DNA of 64,000 bases, taken from the NCBI RefSeq assembly GCF_019947135.1, contig NZ_JAGSHT010000005.1, forward strand, positions 1 through 64,000, given 5' to 3'. Under the pieces are notes generated by a model. The model was given only the letters and a program-made list of their open reading frames with translations. It did not search any database and was not told the origin of the DNA. The stretch is from Occultella gossypii. Its GTDB lineage: Bacteria > Actinomycetota > Actinomycetes > Actinomycetales > Beutenbergiaceae. Made by a program: the position numbers and the translations under genes. Positions 60,352-64,000 of this stretch are shown one piece after another (the stretch's first letter is position 1; every line of letters starts with the position of its first letter).

Positions 60352-61354
60352 CGGTCCGCCCCTCTCGTGCCGAGCGGTAGGCCGCGTCGAGGGTGCGCAT
60401 CGAGGCGAGTGCGTCGTCGACACTGACCTGCGGGCGAACGTCGCCGGCCGCGCAGGCGAGCGCGTGGGCCAGCGAGCGGCGCACGGAACGGGCGAACCAG
60501 TCCTCCTCGACGGCGAGCACCTGGTCGGTTCCGTCACCGCCGCGCAGCCTGAGAGCGTTGCTGGCGCCGGTCTCGACCGAGAGCCGCGCCTGGTGGGAGG
60601 TGAAGACCTCCTTGCGCCAGTCCCATCCCGGCGCACCCCAGAACCCGACGAGGGTCACGACGGCGCCGTTCACGAACTGGACGACGAGGGTGGCGGTGTC
60701 CTCGCCCTTGTCGGGGTTGGCGGCCGCGAGCTGGTGGGTGGTCGCGGTCACCCGAGCAGCGGGCCCGAACCAGAAGTGGGCAAGGTCGATGAGGTGCGAG
60801 CCCGACTCGAAGAGGCAGCCGCCGCCGGTCAGGAGCGGGTCGCCGCGCCAGTGCTCGCGGGAGCGTAGGGCGGCGAGGTGGTCGCCGAGGATCTCGATGT
60901 GGGCGACCAGCCCAGTGCCGTGGGTACCCTCGGCGAGAAGATCCCGCATCCGTTCGTGGACGGGGTCGAACCGCTGGTGGTACTTGACCAGCAGTTCACC
61001 GGCCGAGGACGCGGCGACGTCGGCGAGCGCGAGCGCCTCCGTCAGGTCGAGCGCCATCGGCTTCTCACACACCACCGAGCGACCGGCCTCGAGCGCTGCC
61101 GTCGCCTGCGGGGCGTGCAGCGCGACCGGAGTGACGAGGTCGACCAGGTGGACGCCGTCGTCGGCCAGCACGTTCTCCAGATCGGAGGCAACGTTCGGGA
61201 CGTCGAACTCGGCCGCCGCCCGTCGGGCTGCGTCGACGTCCGGGTCGCACACCCAGACGACGTCGGCCCGCTCGAGTTCGGCGTAGGCCCGCAGGTGGGC
61301 CTGCCCGAACGCCCCGGCGCCGACGACGGCGACGCGCACCTTCTCCGCCGCCAT
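60338..61354 (-). CDS. Gfo/Idh/MocA-family oxidoreductase (third of three)
   Basis: A 338-residue protein with canonical features: VRVAVVGAGAFGQAHLRAYAEL for NAD(P) binding, CEKPMALDLTEA with the catalytic-lysine EKP motif, and GCLFESGSHLIDLAHFWFGP holding the active-site aspartate and histidine. This is the copy most likely to be a genuine sugar dehydrogenase. ATG at 61354 overlaps the permease stop (TGATG). Confidence 0.9.
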   Translation of the reverse strand: MAAEKVRVAVVGAGAFGQAHLRAYAELERADVVWVCDPDVDAARRAAAEFDVPNVASDLENVLADDGVHLVDLVTPVALHAPQATAALEAGRSVVCEKPMALDLTEALALADVAASSAGELLVKYHQRFDPVHERMRDLLAEGTHGTGLVAHIEILGDHLAALRSREHWRGDPLLTGGGCLFESGSHLIDLAHFWFGPAARVTATTHQLAAANPDKGEDTATLVVQFVNGAVVTLVGFWGAPGWDWRKEVFTSHQARLSVETGASNALRLRGGDGTDQVLAVEEDWFARSVRRSLAHALACAAGDVRPQVSVDDALASMRTLDAAYRSAREGRTVELA

Positions 61355-62217
61355 CACTTCAGTCCCGTGGTCGCGATGCCGCGGATGAGGTAGCGCTGAC
61401 CGAAGACGAAGAAGATGAAGATCGGCAGCAGTGAGAGCACCGACATCGCGAACAGGGCGCCCCAGTCGGTTCCGCCGATGTCGGCGAACAGTCGTACCGC
61501 CAGCGGGACGGTGAACAGGCTGTTGTCGGTGAGGAAGATCAGCGGGCGGAAGAAGTCGTTCCACGTCCAGATGAAGGAGAAGATCGCCGTTGTCGCGAGC
61601 GCCGGTGTGATGAGCGGCAGCATGATGCGCGAGTAGGTCTGGAACGGGCCGCAGCCGTCGAGTGCGGCCGCCTCGTCGATGTCGCGCGGGATGCCGCGCA
61701 TGAACTGCACGATGAGGAAGACGAAGAACGCTTCGGTGGCGAAGAACTTCGGCACCGTCAGGGGCAGGAACGTGTTGAGCCAGCCGAGCTCGGAGAAGAG
61801 CACGTACTGGGGCACGATCGTCACGTGCTCGGGCAGCATGATCGTGCCGAGCAGGATCGCCATGAAGAACGCCTTCAGGCGGAACGTCATCCGGGCGAAG
61901 GCATAGGCGGTCAGGGAGCAGGCGGCGATGTTCGCGACGATCGCGAGCCCGGTGATCAGGAAGCTGTTGCCGAAGTAGGTGGCGAAGGAGTTCTGCTGGG
62001 CGTCCCAGCCGCGGGCGTAGTTGTCGAGGCTGAGGTTGCGCAGGGCGAGCGAAGCGTCGCTGAAGATCGCGGAGTTGTCACGCAACGAGCTGACGATCAT
62101 CCACAGCAGCGGGTAGAGCATCCCGAGGGCGAGCAGGATCAGCAGCACGTGCATCGCGACGCGGCGGACGCGCGAGGTCTGGCGCCGCGGGGCGTCGGCG
62201 AGGTCGGCGGCGCTCAT
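61354..62217 (-). CDS. CUT1 sugar ABC permease, MalG type
   Basis: A 287-residue permease with the EAA loop IDEAAALDGCGPFQTYSRIMLPL and the typical opening VLLILLALGMLYPLLWMIVSSLRDN. It overlaps its partner by four bases (ATGA) and the oxidoreductase gene by one. No ATPase gene occurs in this operon. Confidence 0.92.
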   Translation of the reverse strand: MSAADLADAPRRQTSRVRRVAMHVLLILLALGMLYPLLWMIVSSLRDNSAIFSDASLALRNLSLDNYARGWDAQQNSFATYFGNSFLITGLAIVANIAACSLTAYAFARMTFRLKAFFMAILLGTIMLPEHVTIVPQYVLFSELGWLNTFLPLTVPKFFATEAFFVFLIVQFMRGIPRDIDEAAALDGCGPFQTYSRIMLPLITPALATTAIFSFIWTWNDFFRPLIFLTDNSLFTVPLAVRLFADIGGTDWGALFAMSVLSLLPIFIFFVFGQRYLIRGIATTGLK

Positions 62218-63167
62218 CGGTCACCGTCCCCGTAGAAGACCCAGTACCTGGAGAGCAGGAAGTTGATGCCGGTGACGATCGCGATGACGACCAGCAGCAC
62301 CCACGCCATCGCCGAGGCGTATCCCATCTGGAAGCTCGTGAAGCCCTGCTGGTACAGGTAGAGCGTGTAGAACAGCGTGGAGTCGGCCGGCCCACCGGAG
62401 CCGTTGCTGACGATGTAGGCGGGCACGAACGCCTGGAAGGCGTAGATCGTCTGCAGGATCAGGTTGAAGAAGACGATCGGCGTCAGCAGGGGGACCGTGA
62501 TGTTGAGGAACCGCCGGATCGGGCCGGCGCCGTCGACCTCCGCGGCCTCGTAGTAGGAGCGCGGGATCTGGCGCAGGCCGGCGAGGAAGATGATCATCGG
62601 TGACCCGAAGGTCCACACGTTGAGGGCGATGATCGTCATGAGTGCGGTGTCAGGGTTGCCGACCCAGCTGCGGCTGGACTCGATCCCGAGCAACCCGAGC
62701 GCGGAGTTGACCAGGCCGTCGGCCCCGAAGACCGTGCGCCAGAGCACCGCCACCGCCACGCTCGAGCCGATCAGCGAGGGCAGGTAGAAGACCGCGCGGT
62801 AGATCGCGATGCCCGCGATGGCACGATCGAGCAGGAGCGCCAGTCCGAGGGCGAAGGCCAACTGCAGGGGTACCGAGACCAGCACGTAGACCGCTGTCAC
62901 ACCGACCGAGGCGAGGTAGCGAGGGTCGCTGGTGAACATCCGGACGTAGTTCTCGAAACCCACGAACGTGGGGTCCTGCAGGAAGTTGTAGTCCGTCATG
63001 GACAGATACAGCGAGACGATCATCGGCCCGACCACGAACGCGAGCAGGCCGATGAGCCAAGGTGTCAGGAAGAGGTAGGGGGCGATCGCACGTCGACCGG
63101 CCGGGCGCCGTCGTGGCGGTTCGGGCGAAGCCGTGAGTGGCCGGCCTTCCAAGGTGGTGGTGGTCAT
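62214..63167 (-). CDS. CUT1 sugar ABC permease, MalF type
   Basis: A 317-residue permease: first segment APYLFLTPWLIGLLAFVVGPMI, EAA loop YYEAAEVDGAGPIRRFLNITVPL. ATG at 63167 has GGGAACC upstream; an in-frame codon at 63215 is less likely. It is the first gene of the leftward nine-gene operon and lies opposite the XylR-like gene across 224 bases. Confidence 0.91.
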   Translation of the reverse strand: MTTTTLEGRPLTASPEPPRRRPAGRRAIAPYLFLTPWLIGLLAFVVGPMIVSLYLSMTDYNFLQDPTFVGFENYVRMFTSDPRYLASVGVTAVYVLVSVPLQLAFALGLALLLDRAIAGIAIYRAVFYLPSLIGSSVAVAVLWRTVFGADGLVNSALGLLGIESSRSWVGNPDTALMTIIALNVWTFGSPMIIFLAGLRQIPRSYYEAAEVDGAGPIRRFLNITVPLLTPIVFFNLILQTIYAFQAFVPAYIVSNGSGGPADSTLFYTLYLYQQGFTSFQMGYASAMAWVLLVVIAIVTGINFLLSRYWVFYGDGDR

Positions 63168-63245
63168 GTGGTTCCCGTTCGCGTCGTTGCTGACAGGTGA
63201 GGCGCTGGTGCGCACCCCAAGGGATTATGTGTCCCCATGAGAAAA

Positions 63246-63264
63246 ATTACTCGGTCGGAGTATT
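63246..63264. promoter_or_regulatory. Inverted repeat in the divergent promoter of the sugar operon
   Basis: ATTACTCGGTCGGAGTATT has 7-base arms with one mismatch around GGTCG. It lies in an AT-richer part of the divergent region (63168-63391), which otherwise shows only a TATATA stretch near 63361-63367, a possible -10 for the rightward gene. It is a candidate operator for the XylR-like regulator. Confidence 0.42.
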
Positions 63265-63391
63265 CGGGAGGTTCACGGGATGGCTGGAGAACGTCGTCGC
63301 TGGGTGGGACTGCTGCCGTCTGTCTTCATGTTAGGGAGCGCGTGCAGGCCGTTGCGATGCGATATATAGCTGAGTTCCTTAGAGTTCTGGC

Positions 63392-64000
63392 ATGACTGCT
63401 GGCGCTCATCCGGTGCGCCAGGTGGCGCTGCTCATCGAGACGTCGAACGCGTACGCACGTGGCCTGCTCGCCGGGATCCAGACGTATGTGCGGGCGCACC
63501 ACGGTTGGTCGCTCTACCTGGCCGAACACAGCCGGAACGAGACCGACTTCTCATGGCTGGAGGGCTGGCAGGGGGATGGGCTGATCGCGCGAGTCGAGAA
63601 CACCGAGACCGCGGACCTGGTGCGGCAGCTGGGGCTGCCCACAGTGGATCTCTCGGCCGCGAGGTTGGTGCCGGAGCTGCCCGGCGCCGAGACCGACGAC
63701 GACGACATCGCCAGAATCGCGGTGGAGCACTTCGCCGAGCGGGGTCTGCGCGAGTTCGCGTTCTGCGGTGACGAGCGGTTCGGGTGGTCGCGCACGCGCG
63801 GGGAGCGGTTCATGCACCACGTGGCGGAGCGGGGCGCGCACGCGCACGTCTTCGCGATGCAACGGTCGGGGATGCGGTCGCGGGACCGGCAATGGCTGGC
63901 GCGCTGGCTCAAGGACCTGCCGAAGCCAGTGGGCGTGCTGGGCTGCTACGACATCGCCGGGCAGGAGATCCTCGAAGCCTGCAGACTGGCCGACATCCCG
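63392..64000 (+). CDS. XylR-like AraC-family regulator, N-terminal part (cut by window end)
   Basis: An open frame of 203 codons that runs off the window. The opening VALLIETSNAYARGLLAGIQTYVRAHHGWS followed by WLEGWQGDGLIARVEN and GLPTVDLSAAR is the typical LacI-type sugar-binding domain of XylR. GLREFAFCGDERFGWSRTRGERF and LGCYDIAGQEILEACR also fit. The AraC helix-turn-helix should lie beyond 64000. ATG at 63392 is the first start; no clear ribosome site is seen. It faces the sugar operon and is its probable activator. Confidence 0.85.
   Translation, partial: MTAGAHPVRQVALLIETSNAYARGLLAGIQTYVRAHHGWSLYLAEHSRNETDFSWLEGWQGDGLIARVENTETADLVRQLGLPTVDLSAARLVPELPGAETDDDDIARIAVEHFAERGLREFAFCGDERFGWSRTRGERFMHHVAERGAHAHVFAMQRSGMRSRDRQWLARWLKDLPKPVGVLGCYDIAGQEILEACRLADIP

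Noticed and set aside
58604-60868. Rightward open frame of 754 codons
   Set aside because: It spans three leftward genes with clear motifs and has no recognisable domain; it is an effect of high GC content.
1-64000. tRNA, rRNA, CRISPR arrays, transposons or attachment sites
   Set aside because: No cloverleaf, repeat-spacer array, transposase or integrase motif, or long direct repeat was seen by eye on either strand.

Overview
The window is very GC-rich (about 70% by eye), densely packed, and uses GTG and TTG starts freely, with many 1- to 8-base gene overlaps. Gene content fits a high-GC Gram-positive actinobacterium: LacI, ROK and MalT-like regulators, sugar ABC importers without their own ATPase, an Afu-type importer, mycothiol-dependent-type DinB proteins and DUF624. 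No rRNA, tRNA, integrase, transposase or CRISPR was seen, so the genus cannot be fixed. The left edge (1-64) is a homopolymer-rich stretch typical of a contig end. No gene-free stretch exceeds 300 bases.

Layout. (1) 93-14294: a Liv-type importer (SBP, LivH, fused LivM-LivG, LivF) with an organic-acid degradation set: metallo-beta-lactamase-fold hydrolase, Old Yellow Enzyme, TetR regulator, acyl-CoA ligase, biotin carboxylase-BCCP, CitE-type lyase, MaoC hydratase, SDR and EthD protein. Three similar palindromes suggest one TetR regulon. (2) 14434-19917: GH1-like glycosidase plus CUT1 sugar importer, with a divergent LacI regulator and two operators. (3) 19931-29072: a nine-gene overlapping operon joining a DapA-family enzyme, polar-amino-acid importer, three-component flavin dehydrogenase, allophanate-hydrolase-C-like protein and cyclic amidohydrolase, with a divergent LacI regulator and a palindromic operator.

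(4) 29166-31645: small orphans, an EthD fragment and a protein carrying the LQR..GN.AV motif of contractile-injection-associated proteins. (5) 31770-38604: YheO/DauR-like regulator facing a CUT1 importer, M20 deacylase, D-amino-acid deaminase-like PLP enzyme and RidA. (6) 38633-46100: a small kinase-like gene, then an Afu/Pot-type importer with its own ATPase and a rare glycerophosphodiesterase-inositol monophosphatase fusion, under a LacI regulator with three operators. (7) 46103-53882: MalT-like regulator, two membrane proteins, an AraC/VOC/DinB operon, a decayed DinB fragment, and a trypsin-like protease with a small partner. (8) 53922-64000: a nine-gene sugar operon (CUT1 importer, three Gfo/Idh/MocA oxidoreductases, SDR, DUF624, ROK) facing a XylR-like regulator cut by the window end.

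Overall this looks like accessory catabolic chromosome: consecutive uptake-plus-degradation modules, each with a local regulator. The strongest candidates for something undescribed are the GDPD-IMPase importer module and the nine-gene amidohydrolase/flavin-dehydrogenase operon. Substrate assignments are inference throughout.
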